Source of the DNA: an uncultured Actinotalea sp.
GTDB lineage: Bacteria > Actinomycetota > Actinomycetes > Actinomycetales > Cellulomonadaceae
Length of the DNA: 10,115 bases
NCBI RefSeq assembly: GCF_946885855.1
Contig: NZ_CAMPHH010000114.1
Coordinates: 1 to 10,115 of the forward strand
Direction: 5' to 3'
Under the pieces are notes generated by a model, which saw only the letters and a program-made list of their open reading frames with translations, ran no database searches and was not told where the DNA came from. Of this stretch, positions 1 through 6,548 are shown one piece after another. A program made the position numbers and the translations under genes. Every line of letters begins with the position of its first letter. The first letter of the stretch is position 1.

Positions 1-840
1 CAGCCCGGAGCCCGGGGTGCCCGCAGGTTCGGGTCCCGAGGACGGGTCGTCGTCGAGCCCGGCCGCCTCGCGCGAGCCCCACGCCTCGGCCCGCTGGACG
101 TCGTCGACAGCCGGCAGCGAGCCGACGTCGCCGTCGAACGCGTGCTCGCCCTGCACCACGGTCGTCCGCAGCCGCCCGGTGCCGGGTGCGCCGGGCACCG
201 TCGGGGCGTCCACCTCGACCTCGACCACGTCGCCCGGCCCGATGACGCTCGAGCCGGCCGGTGTGCCCGTGAGGACGACGTCGCCGGGTTCGAGGGTGAG
301 GTGCTGGGACAGGTCCGCGACCAGCTGGGCGAGCGGGAAGATCATCCCCGCGGTCGTGTCCTCCTGGCGCAGCGCGCCGTTGACCCACGTGCGCACGCGC
401 AGCCCGGCGGGGTCGAGGGTGCGCGCGTCGAGCAGCGCCGGACCGAGCGGGGTGAAACCGTCGCCGCCCTTGGAGCGGACGTTCGAGCCCTTGTCGTTGG
501 CGCGCAGGTCGTAGAGGCCGAGGTCGTTCGCCGCGGTGACCCACGCGACGTGGTCCCACGCCTGCGCGACCGGTACCCAGCGCGCCGTCGTCCCGATGAC
601 GAGCGCGACCTCGCCCTCGAACGCCAGCAGCTCGGTCCCGGCGGGCCGCTCGACCGTCCCGCCGCTCGCCGCGACGGAGCTCGAGGGCTTGAGGAAGTAC
701 GAGGGGTGGGCGGGCCGTCGGCCGCGCTGGTCCGCGCGCGAGGCGTAGGACAGGTGGATCGCGATGATCTTCCCCGGCCGCTGGGGGAGGGCGGCAAAGC
801 GGGCGTCCGCGGCGCCGTCGTCGGCGGTGTGCTGGCTCAT
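1..840 (-). CDS. Fumarylacetoacetate hydrolase (FAH) family protein, 3' end outside window
   Basis: A FAH-fold enzyme; members hydrolyse, decarboxylate or isomerise ring-cleavage products of aromatic catabolism in the cytosol, using a divalent metal. 280 residues are visible from an ATG with a GAGGGAG ribosome site just upstream; no stop is reached at the left edge. Family marks seen: GKIIAIHLSY at 23-32, the metal-binding ExE in FEGEVAL (E75, E77), the third acidic ligand D106 in AANDLG, the RSKGGDGFTPLGP segment at 122-134, and the LEPGDVVLTGTPAG loop near 183-196. The catalytic core should end near residue 230. About 50 further residues follow, Gly/Pro/Asp/Ser rich towards the edge, so the protein has a C-terminal extension or a second domain. 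It is separated by 233 bp from the upstream minus-strand decarboxylase-like gene and has its own TATACGATCC box, so it is probably its own transcript. The substrate cannot be told; HpaG-like isomerase/decarboxylase or acylpyruvate hydrolase are both possible. Confidence 0.9.
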   Translation of the reverse strand, partial: MSQHTADDGAADARFAALPQRPGKIIAIHLSYASRADQRGRRPAHPSYFLKPSSSVAASGGTVERPAGTELLAFEGEVALVIGTTARWVPVAQAWDHVAWVTAANDLGLYDLRANDKGSNVRSKGGDGFTPLGPALLDARTLDPAGLRVRTWVNGALRQEDTTAGMIFPLAQLVADLSQHLTLEPGDVVLTGTPAGSSVIGPGDVVEVEVDAPTVPGAPGTGRLRTTVVQGEHAFDGDVGSLPAVDDVQRAEAWGSREAAGLDDDPSSGPEPAGTPGSGL

Positions 841-865
841 GAGCTCCCTCGCTCGTGCGTCGACA

Positions 866-878
866 GGATCGTATACGA
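866..878 (-). promoter_or_regulatory. Putative promoter -10 / operator box before FAH gene
   Basis: Contains TCGTATACGA (869-878), a perfect 10-bp palindrome. Read on the minus strand it gives TATACGATCC, 26 nt before the FAH start. The same ten bases TATACGATCC recur at 2791-2800 before the monooxygenase. It may be an extended -10 hexamer (TACGAT) or an operator; palindromes centred on GTATAC are typical of FadR/FCD-type GntR regulators. No convincing -35 was found at 16-18 nt. No regulator gene is in view. Confidence 0.45.
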
Positions 879-950
879 CTGGTCCGGCCGGGTGCTGCCC
901 CCGTGCGCACGTCGGTCCGGTCGCCGTCTCCGCCGGGCCCGGCGTCCGCC

Positions 951-1062
951 AGGTCGGCACGCCTGCGCCAGGTCGGCTCGTCCTGGTGCCGACCTCGCGT
1001 GGACCTGCCGACCTCGCGTGGACGAGCCGACCCGCGTGGACGTGCCGATCTCGCGCGGGCCT
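951..1062. repeat. 19-nt imperfect tandem repeats with interleaved inverted repeats
   Basis: Four tandem copies of a unit close to GCCGACCTCGCGTGGACCT begin at 988, 1007, 1026 (18 nt) and 1044; the first two differ only in their last two bases. Inverted partners lie to the left: AGGTCGGCAC (951-960) pairs exactly with 986-995, and GGTCGGCTCGTCC (971-983) pairs exactly over 13 bp with 1020-1032. The two stems interleave, so they are alternatives or form a pseudoknot. The array begins 12 bp past the stop of the minus-strand decarboxylase-like gene, so it lies in that gene's 3' untranslated region; a factor-dependent terminator or a protein-binding array is plausible. There is no U-tract. Confidence 0.75.
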
Positions 1063-1073
1063 CGGACGCACGC

Positions 1074-2726
1074 TCAGCTGCTCTGGCCCGCGATCTCCTG
1101 CCAGTACGGCGCGACGACGGCGCCCGAGACGCGCAGGTCCAGCAGCAGGAACGGCCGATCGTCGACCGGGCGGGCCGTCCACGCGGCGAGCACGTCGAGG
1201 TCCTCGACGCGGCGCACCACCTCACCCTGCGCGCCCAGCGCCCGGGCCACGCCGGCGAAGTCGACGTCGGGGATGAGCATCGGCTCGCGCGCGAGCCCCT
1301 TGCGCCCGTACAGGTGCACCTCGGCGCTGTAGGCGCCGTCGTTCCACACCACCGCGATCCCGCGGCCGCCCGCGACCCGCACCGCGGACTCCAGGTCCGC
1401 CAGCGCCATGAGCCCGCCGCCGTCCCCGGTCGTGAGCACGACGGTCGACTCCGGCCGGGCGAGCGCCGCCCCGACGACGCTCGGCAGCCCGAGCCCGATC
1501 GACTGGAACGCCGTACCCACCATGATCATGCGGTCCGGGGAGGCCACCGGCCAGTACATGTTCGACCAGCCCAGGAAGTGTCCGCCGTCGGAGACGACGA
1601 CCCGGTCCGCGGGAAGCAGGTCCGCCAGCCGGGCCGCCGCCGAGCGCGGGTCGAGCCGGCCGTCGGGTGCCACGCCGTCGCCCGCCTCGCGGCGCAGGGC
1701 CGCCGCGACGTCCACCTGCTCCCGCCAGCCGCTGGGCGTGGCCCCGAGGGCGGCGAGCTCGGCCACCACCGCCTCGGCCACGACGGCGACGTCGCCCCGC
1801 ACGTAGCCGCCGACGTGCGGGTGGGTCGCGGCGGGCGCGACGTCCACCTGGAACACGCGCGTGCCGGGCGCGAAGAGCTCGCCGAACCGCATCGTGAACG
1901 GGTTGAGGGACGCGCCGAGGACGACGGCGACGTCCGCCTCCCGCGCGAGCGCCATGGCGCCGTCGGCCCCGAACCCGCCCGCGACCCCCAGGTCGAACTC
2001 CGCGCGCGGGAAGACGCCGCGGCCGAGCGCCGTCGTCGTCGTCAGGGCACCGGTGGCGTCGGCGAGCGCGCCGAGGACCGTGCCCGCGCCGGCGACCCAC
2101 GCGCCCCGGCCGGCCAGGAGCAGCGGCCGCCGCGCGGAGGCGAGGGCCGCCGCGATCTCCCGCACGACGCCGTCGGCGAACGGGCCGCGCGGGGCGAGCG
2201 GCTCGGGCAGGTGCGGCGCGGGCGTCCCGGGCACGGGGCCGGCGTCGAGGGTGGCGACGTCGTAGGGCAGGGCCAGCACGGTGGGCACGCGGTAGGTGAG
2301 CGCGTGCTCGACGGCGATGACCGTGGTCGCGGCGGCGTCGGCGCGACCGGCGGTGTAGGTCCGGGCGCCGACAGCGGAGGCCATGGCGATCTGGTCGACG
2401 TCCCACGGCCGCGGGCCCGACGTCGGCTCGTCCCCGACGACGAGGATGAGCGGCACGTGCGCCTGCACCGCCTCCGCGAGCGCGGTGAGCGTGTTCGTGA
2501 ACCCGGCCCCGTACGTCGTCGTCGCGGCGGCGAGCCCGCCGCAGGCGCGGTGGAAGGTGTCGGCGGCGACGACCGCGCCCGCCTCGTGGCGCACCGCCGT
2601 GAACGTGGCGCCGGTCTGCCGCTCGAGGGCGTCGAGGAAGTACGCGTTGCCGTTGCCCATGACGCCGAAGACGTGCTGGACGTGCTCGGCGAGCGTGACG
2701 GCGACGTGCGCGGAGACGGTCGGCAT
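1074..2726 (-). CDS. Thiamine-diphosphate-dependent enzyme (acetolactate synthase/benzoylformate decarboxylase-like)
   Basis: 550 residues, the usual length of the family. Three domains are evident: an N-terminal pyrimidine-binding domain with the catalytic glutamate E48 in AVRHEAGA, a central domain (about 185-330), and a C-terminal diphosphate-binding domain with the motif GDG (434-436) followed 26 residues later by N462 in VVWNDGAYSAE, which holds the Mg2+ and cofactor. Such enzymes decarboxylate 2-oxo acids and may ligate the product to an acceptor. The segment LALPYDV (151-157) is also typical. The ATG start is preceded by GGGAGG at about 10 nt. The gene is divergent from the flavin monooxygenase, with 111 bp between starts, and lies upstream of the FAH gene on the same strand. 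It could be a decarboxylase of an aromatic 2-oxo acid, as benzoylformate decarboxylase is, but the sequence does not settle the substrate. The long open frame continuing upstream past 2726 is antisense to the monooxygenase and is not coding. Confidence 0.88.
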   Translation of the reverse strand: MPTVSAHVAVTLAEHVQHVFGVMGNGNAYFLDALERQTGATFTAVRHEAGAVVAADTFHRACGGLAAATTTYGAGFTNTLTALAEAVQAHVPLILVVGDEPTSGPRPWDVDQIAMASAVGARTYTAGRADAAATTVIAVEHALTYRVPTVLALPYDVATLDAGPVPGTPAPHLPEPLAPRGPFADGVVREIAAALASARRPLLLAGRGAWVAGAGTVLGALADATGALTTTTALGRGVFPRAEFDLGVAGGFGADGAMALAREADVAVVLGASLNPFTMRFGELFAPGTRVFQVDVAPAATHPHVGGYVRGDVAVVAEAVVAELAALGATPSGWREQVDVAAALRREAGDGVAPDGRLDPRSAAARLADLLPADRVVVSDGGHFLGWSNMYWPVASPDRMIMVGTAFQSIGLGLPSVVGAALARPESTVVLTTGDGGGLMALADLESAVRVAGGRGIAVVWNDGAYSAEVHLYGRKGLAREPMLIPDVDFAGVARALGAQGEVVRRVEDLDVLAAWTARPVDDRPFLLLDLRVSGAVVAPYWQEIAGQSS

Positions 2727-2768
2727 GGGTGCGGAGCCTCCCGGGGCTGGCCGGCGCAGGGCGCCTCG

Positions 2769-2800
2769 TTGCCCCTGCGGAGCGCCAACATATACGATCC
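2769..2800 (+). promoter_or_regulatory. Divergent promoter region of monooxygenase and TPP-enzyme genes
   Basis: TTGCCC (2769-2774), 18 nt, then TACGAT (2793-2798) gives a fair sigma-70-type promoter reading toward the monooxygenase, 39 nt before its ATG. The box TATACGATCC (2791-2800) repeats the one before the FAH gene, here with one weaker palindrome arm (TCGTATATGT on the other strand against TCGTATACGA). The same bases read on the minus strand offer TATGTT as a -10 toward the TPP-enzyme gene, so back-to-back overlapping promoters are possible. No mapped start supports either. Confidence 0.45.
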
Positions 2801-2837
2801 GTCGACCTCGACAGCGGCGTCCGGGGGAGGGGGTCCG

Positions 2838-4727
2838 ATGCAGTTCCACCACCACGGGTACGTCTCCGGCGACCCCCGCGTGCAGCCCGCGGCCGGCATC
2901 GGCCTGGACCGCCCGGCCGAGCTGCCGGACGAGGTGGACGTGCTGGTCGTCGGTACCGGACCCGCCGGGATGATCGCCGCCGCGCAGCTGTCCCAGTTCC
3001 CCGACGTGCACACGCGCATCGTCGACCGGCGCGACGGGCGGCTCGTCGTCGGGCAGGCGGACGGCATCCAGGCGCGCAGCGTCGAGACGTTCCAGGCGTT
3101 CGGGTTCGCCGGGCGGATCGCCGAGGAGGCGTACCGCATCACCGAGATGTGCTTCTGGCACCCGGCCCCAGCCGATCCGGCCCGCATCGTGCGCGGCGAG
3201 CGGCCCCCGGACGACCCGGCCGGGATCAGCGAGTTCCCGCACCTCATCGTCAACCAGGCGCGCGTGCTCGACCACTTCGCCGAGTTCATGGCGCACTCGC
3301 CCAGCCGGATGGTCCCGGACTACGGCTACGAGTTCCGCGGCCTCGAGCGGACGGACGACGGCGACCACCCGGTCACCGTCACCCTCGTCCGCACGGCGGG
3401 GGAGCGGGCCGGCGAGGAGAAGGTCGTGCGCGCCAAGTACGTCCTCGGGGCCGACGGCGCCCGCAGCGCCGTGCGCTCGGCGATCGGCTGCACGATGCAG
3501 GGCGACTCGGCGTTCCACGCCTGGGGCGTCATGGACGTCCTCGCGGTCACCGACTTCCCCGACATCCGGCTCAAGTGCGCGATCTCTGCCGAGGCGGGCA
3601 ACATCCTGCTCATCCCGCGCGAGGGCGGGCACCTGTTCCGCATGTACGTCGACCTCGGGGAGACCGACCCGGACGCGCACCACGCGGTGCGCAGCACGAC
3701 GATCGAGCAGATCATCGCCCGGGCGCAGACGATCCTGCGGCCGTACACCCTGGACGTGCGGCACGTCGCCTGGCACAGCGTCTACGAGGTCGGCCACCGC
3801 CTCACCGACCGCTTCGACGACGTCCTGCCCGAGGAGGCCGGCACCCGCACCCCGCGCGTCTTCATCGCCGGGGACGCCTGCCACACGCACAGCGCCAAGG
3901 CCGGGCAGGGGATGAACGTGTCCATGCAGGACGGGTTCAACCTGGCCTGGAAGCTCGGCTCGGTGCTGTCCGGCCGGTCGCCCGAGAGCCTGCTGGCGAC
4001 CTACTCCGCGGAGCGGCAGGTCGTCGCGCGCGACCTCATCGACTTCGACAAGCAGTGGTCGGCGCTCATGGCGAAGAAGCCCGGCGAGGTCGACCCGGCC
4101 GACCTCGCCGCGTTCTACGTGCGGACCACGGAGTTCCTCTTCGGGTTCCGGACGCAGTACGCGCCCTCGATGATCGTCGCGGAGCCCGTGCACCAGCACC
4201 TGGCCACCGGGTTCCCGGTGGGCAAGCGGTTCCGGTCCGCGCCGGTGGTCCGCGTGGCCGACGCCAACCCCCTGCACCTGGGCCACCAGCACCGCGCCGA
4301 CGGCCGGTGGCGCGTCTACGCCTTCGCCGACGACGGCGCCCCGGCACCCGGCTCCGCGCTGGCGCGGTGGGCGGCGTGGCTGGCCGACGCCCCGGACTCG
4401 CCGGTCGACGCCCACACGCCCGCCGGCGCGGAGCGCGACAGCGTGCTCGACGTCAAGGCGGTGCTCCAGCAGCCCCACGCCGACGTCGACCTGGGGCAGG
4501 TCCCCGAGGTCTTCCTGCCGCGGACAGGCCCGTTCGCCCTGGTCGACTACGAGAAGGTCTTCGCCGCCGACCCGGCCGAGGACGTCTTCGAGGCGCGCGG
4601 CGTGGACCGGCGCGGGTGCGTCGTCGTCGTCCGGCCGGACCAGTACGTCGCCGGGGTCTTCCCGCTCGACGCGACGGCGGAGCTCGCGGCGTTCTTCCGG
4701 CAGCACCTGCTGGTGCGGACCGCCTGA
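2838..4727 (+). CDS. FAD-dependent aromatic monooxygenase, 3-hydroxybenzoate 4-hydroxylase/phenol 2-monooxygenase type
   Basis: 629 residues, matching the roughly 640 of MobA-type 3-hydroxybenzoate 4-hydroxylases. These class A flavoproteins insert one oxygen atom into a phenolic ring using NAD(P)H and O2 in the cytosol. Seen: the Rossmann dinucleotide motif VVGTGPAG (37-44), VGQADGIQARSVE at 71-83 typical of this branch, the DG motif LGADGARSAVR (203-213), the second FAD motif IAGDACHTHSAKAGQGMN (343-360) with G345-D346, and a C-terminal thioredoxin-like dimerisation domain from about 445. The ATG has GGAGG seven bases upstream (2826-2830). The flavoenzyme gene that follows, 83 bp on, is probably co-transcribed. 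With FAH-family and TPP enzymes beside it, a role in catabolism of a hydroxylated aromatic compound is likely; the true substrate is open. Confidence 0.9.
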   Translation: MQFHHHGYVSGDPRVQPAAGIGLDRPAELPDEVDVLVVGTGPAGMIAAAQLSQFPDVHTRIVDRRDGRLVVGQADGIQARSVETFQAFGFAGRIAEEAYRITEMCFWHPAPADPARIVRGERPPDDPAGISEFPHLIVNQARVLDHFAEFMAHSPSRMVPDYGYEFRGLERTDDGDHPVTVTLVRTAGERAGEEKVVRAKYVLGADGARSAVRSAIGCTMQGDSAFHAWGVMDVLAVTDFPDIRLKCAISAEAGNILLIPREGGHLFRMYVDLGETDPDAHHAVRSTTIEQIIARAQTILRPYTLDVRHVAWHSVYEVGHRLTDRFDDVLPEEAGTRTPRVFIAGDACHTHSAKAGQGMNVSMQDGFNLAWKLGSVLSGRSPESLLATYSAERQVVARDLIDFDKQWSALMAKKPGEVDPADLAAFYVRTTEFLFGFRTQYAPSMIVAEPVHQHLATGFPVGKRFRSAPVVRVADANPLHLGHQHRADGRWRVYAFADDGAPAPGSALARWAAWLADAPDSPVDAHTPAGAERDSVLDVKAVLQQPHADVDLGQVPEVFLPRTGPFALVDYEKVFAADPAEDVFEARGVDRRGCVVVVRPDQYVAGVFPLDATAELAAFFRQHLLVRTA

Positions 4728-4810
4728 CCTCCGGGCTGTCGCGGGGCTGGCCCGGCGGGGACCGCCCACGTCCGCGGGCCGACCGGCGGCGTCCGTGGTG
4801 GGGTGGTGAC

Positions 4811-5908
4811 ATGCCTCGTGTCGCCGTCGTCGGGGCCGGCATCGTCGGCCTCTCCACCGCCTTCGCCCTCCAGCGCCGCGGCGCGGACGTCACGCTGCTG
4901 GAGCCCGGCCCGCCCGGTGGCGGTCAGTCCGCGGGGCGGTCCCGCATCTTCCGGCACGCCCACGCCGACCCGCGCCTCATCGACCAGGTGGTCCGCAGCC
5001 GCGCCCTGTGGCGCGAGTGGGAGCGCGAGCTGGGCGTCGAGCTCGTGGCCGGGGAGGGTGCGCTGGCCATCGGGGACGCCGTCCCCGACAAGGCCGCGGC
5101 GCTCGCCGCCGCCGACGTGCCGGTGCGCCTTCTCGCCCCCGACGAGGCCCGTGAGCACCTGCCCGTGCTCGCGCCGTTCGACGGGCCCGCCATGCTCGAC
5201 GTCCACGGCGGGGCGATCCGGACGCGCGCCGTCGTCGCCGCGCTGGCGGACCGGCTCGCCGGCTCCCTGGTGGCGGACCACGTCCTGGCCGTGCGCCGCC
5301 GGGACGACGGCGCCGTCGAGGTGCGGACCGGCACGGGCGTGAGCGTCCACGACCACGTCGTCCTGTGCGCCGGGCGCGGGACTGCGGGCCTCGCCGCGGC
5401 GCTCGGGACGGAGATCCCGGTCGAGCAGGCCGCGCACGTCCGCGTCACGTTCGAGGTGGCGGGACCGGGCCCGCGCCCGATGCCGACGTTCCAGGACGGC
5501 AGCGGGGCGTTCGGCGAGACCGGCGTCTACGCCTCGCCGTACCCCGACCCGCGCTACTACGCGGTGGGCCTCAGCGAGGTCACCCCCGCGCTCGCCGCGG
5601 GCGCGGTCGCCGACCCGGACGAGCTGGCCGCCCTCGCCGACCGTGCGGTCGCCTACGTCCGGCGCGCCCTGCCGGGCCTGCGCGCGGATCCCGTCGAGCA
5701 CGTGCACTGCTGGGTCACGCGGCTGCCGTGGGGCGAGGACGGTGTCGGGATCTGGTCCGACGGCGGGGTGACGGCCGTGGCGGGCCACAACCTCTTCAAG
5801 CAGGCGCCGGTGCTCGGTGAGGCCCTCGCGACCACGGCGGTCACCGGCGAGGTCCCCGCGCCCTGGCACGCGCAGGCGCGCCTCGGCGCGGATCAGCCCT
5901 CGTCGTAG
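4811..5908 (+). CDS. FAD-dependent oxidoreductase, monomeric sarcosine oxidase-like (DAO family)
   Basis: 365 residues, close to the 385-390 of monomeric sarcosine oxidases and N-methyltryptophan oxidases, which oxidise secondary amines or amino acids. The N-terminal FAD motif VVGAGIVGLSTAFALQRRG (6-24) follows the start at once. RSRIFRHAH (43-51) matches the sarcosine oxidase arginine segment near the flavin. C300 in VHCWVT lies where the covalent-FAD cysteine of sarcosine oxidase (Cys315) is, and GHNLFKQAPVLGEAL (325-339) matches the C-terminal FAD-binding stretch. By my hand alignment the lysine that activates oxygen (Lys265 in sarcosine oxidase) corresponds to A251 in RYYAVGLSE, so it may use an acceptor other than O2. 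The ribosome site (GGGGTGGTGAC) is weak. Its end overlaps the convergent DUF4240 gene by 16 bp. Likely in one transcript with the monooxygenase; substrate unknown. Confidence 0.85.
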   Translation: MPRVAVVGAGIVGLSTAFALQRRGADVTLLEPGPPGGGQSAGRSRIFRHAHADPRLIDQVVRSRALWREWERELGVELVAGEGALAIGDAVPDKAAALAAADVPVRLLAPDEAREHLPVLAPFDGPAMLDVHGGAIRTRAVVAALADRLAGSLVADHVLAVRRRDDGAVEVRTGTGVSVHDHVVLCAGRGTAGLAAALGTEIPVEQAAHVRVTFEVAGPGPRPMPTFQDGSGAFGETGVYASPYPDPRYYAVGLSEVTPALAAGAVADPDELAALADRAVAYVRRALPGLRADPVEHVHCWVTRLPWGEDGVGIWSDGGVTAVAGHNLFKQAPVLGEALATTAVTGEVPAPWHAQARLGADQPSS

Positions 5909-6435
5909 GCGAGGGCCGCCAGGCGCGGCAGGTGCAGGCGCATCTCGTCCTCGTCGTCGAAGTCCCACATCGCCTCGAGCTGCGGCAACGCGGCGCGGTC
6001 GGCGTCCGGCAGCTCGTCGCCGGTGAGCGACTCGTAGACGTCCCACGCCACCGCGAGCATCGCCTCGCACTCCAGCTCCTCGCCGTCGGCCATCGCGGCG
6101 CGGACAGCAGGCACCTCCGCGAGGCTGTCGGGCTCGGCGACCGCGGCCTCGAACACGTCCCGTCCCTGCGCCACCAGCCAGCCGCGGAAGTAGTCGAACC
6201 CGTCGTCGGACGCCCCGCCGTTGACGAGGTACGCCGCCGCCCACAGCAGCGTCGTGTACGACTCGTCGATCACCGCGCGCAGCGCGGCGTCGAACGCGAC
6301 GACGACGGCGGGGTCGCGCTCCTCGAGGTAGGCGGCGAGCACCTCCACCACCGCGTCCGCGTCGGAGGGGTCGTCCACCTCGCTCCGCGCCGTCTCGACC
6401 AGGTCCCAGAGCTCCGAGGGGTCCACGGTCCCCAC
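5893..6435 (-). CDS. DUF4240 domain protein
   Basis: 180 residues when started at the GTG at 6433-6435, chosen because GGAGG stands six bases upstream; a second GTG three codons later (6424-6426) is the alternative. The protein is acidic and helical. Features of the DUF4240 family are visible: a leading ELWDLVETAR (start MGTVDPSELW), an LLWAAAYLVNGGASDDGF core with the following YFRGWLVAQGR, then PDSLAEVP. The tail is rich in Asp/Glu. The family has no established biochemical role, is usually cytosolic and lacks a signal peptide, as here. It overlaps the end of the convergent flavoenzyme gene by 16 bp and stands downstream of the broken sigma gene, from which a strong hairpin separates it, so it probably has its own promoter. 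None is clearly visible in the 96 bp gap. Confidence 0.8.
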   Translation of the reverse strand: MGTVDPSELWDLVETARSEVDDPSDADAVVEVLAAYLEERDPAVVVAFDAALRAVIDESYTTLLWAAAYLVNGGASDDGFDYFRGWLVAQGRDVFEAAVAEPDSLAEVPAVRAAMADGEELECEAMLAVAWDVYESLTGDELPDADRAALPQLEAMWDFDDEDEMRLHLPRLAALAYDEG

Positions 6436-6516
6436 GCTAGACCTCCGTCGGCCGCGCGGGGGAGCGCCGTCACCCGCACGGCGGTCCGGTGACGGAGCGG
6501 CGCAGCCGCCCACCGG

Positions 6517-6548
6517 CCCCCCAGGACGCGGTCACCCGTCCTGGGGGG
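6517..6548 (-). terminator. Strong hairpin at end of the DGPF-sigma unit
   Basis: CCCCCCAGGACG (6517-6528) and CGTCCTGGGGGG (6537-6548) form a perfect 12-bp stem around an 8-nt loop. On the minus strand the stop codon of the sigma gene (6534-6532) lies in the loop, so the stem includes its last codons. No T-run follows, which is common for terminators in high-GC actinobacteria. Confidence 0.7.

Noticed and set aside
855..2837. A plus-strand open frame antisense to the TPP-enzyme gene, in frame with the monooxygenase
   Set aside because: Its translation is low-complexity Arg/Gly/Ala sequence without family features, while the monooxygenase has a strong ribosome site at its own ATG.
2727..4769. 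A minus-strand open frame that continues the TPP-enzyme frame upstream across the whole monooxygenase gene
   Set aside because: The family N-terminus begins at 2726 with a ribosome site, and the upstream reading is Arg/Gly/Val/Asp-rich antisense of a clearly conserved gene, as expected at this GC content.
4547..6244. A long minus-strand frame antisense to the sarcosine-oxidase-like gene
   Set aside because: Arg/Gly/Asp-rich shadow of a gene with clear FAD motifs on the other strand.
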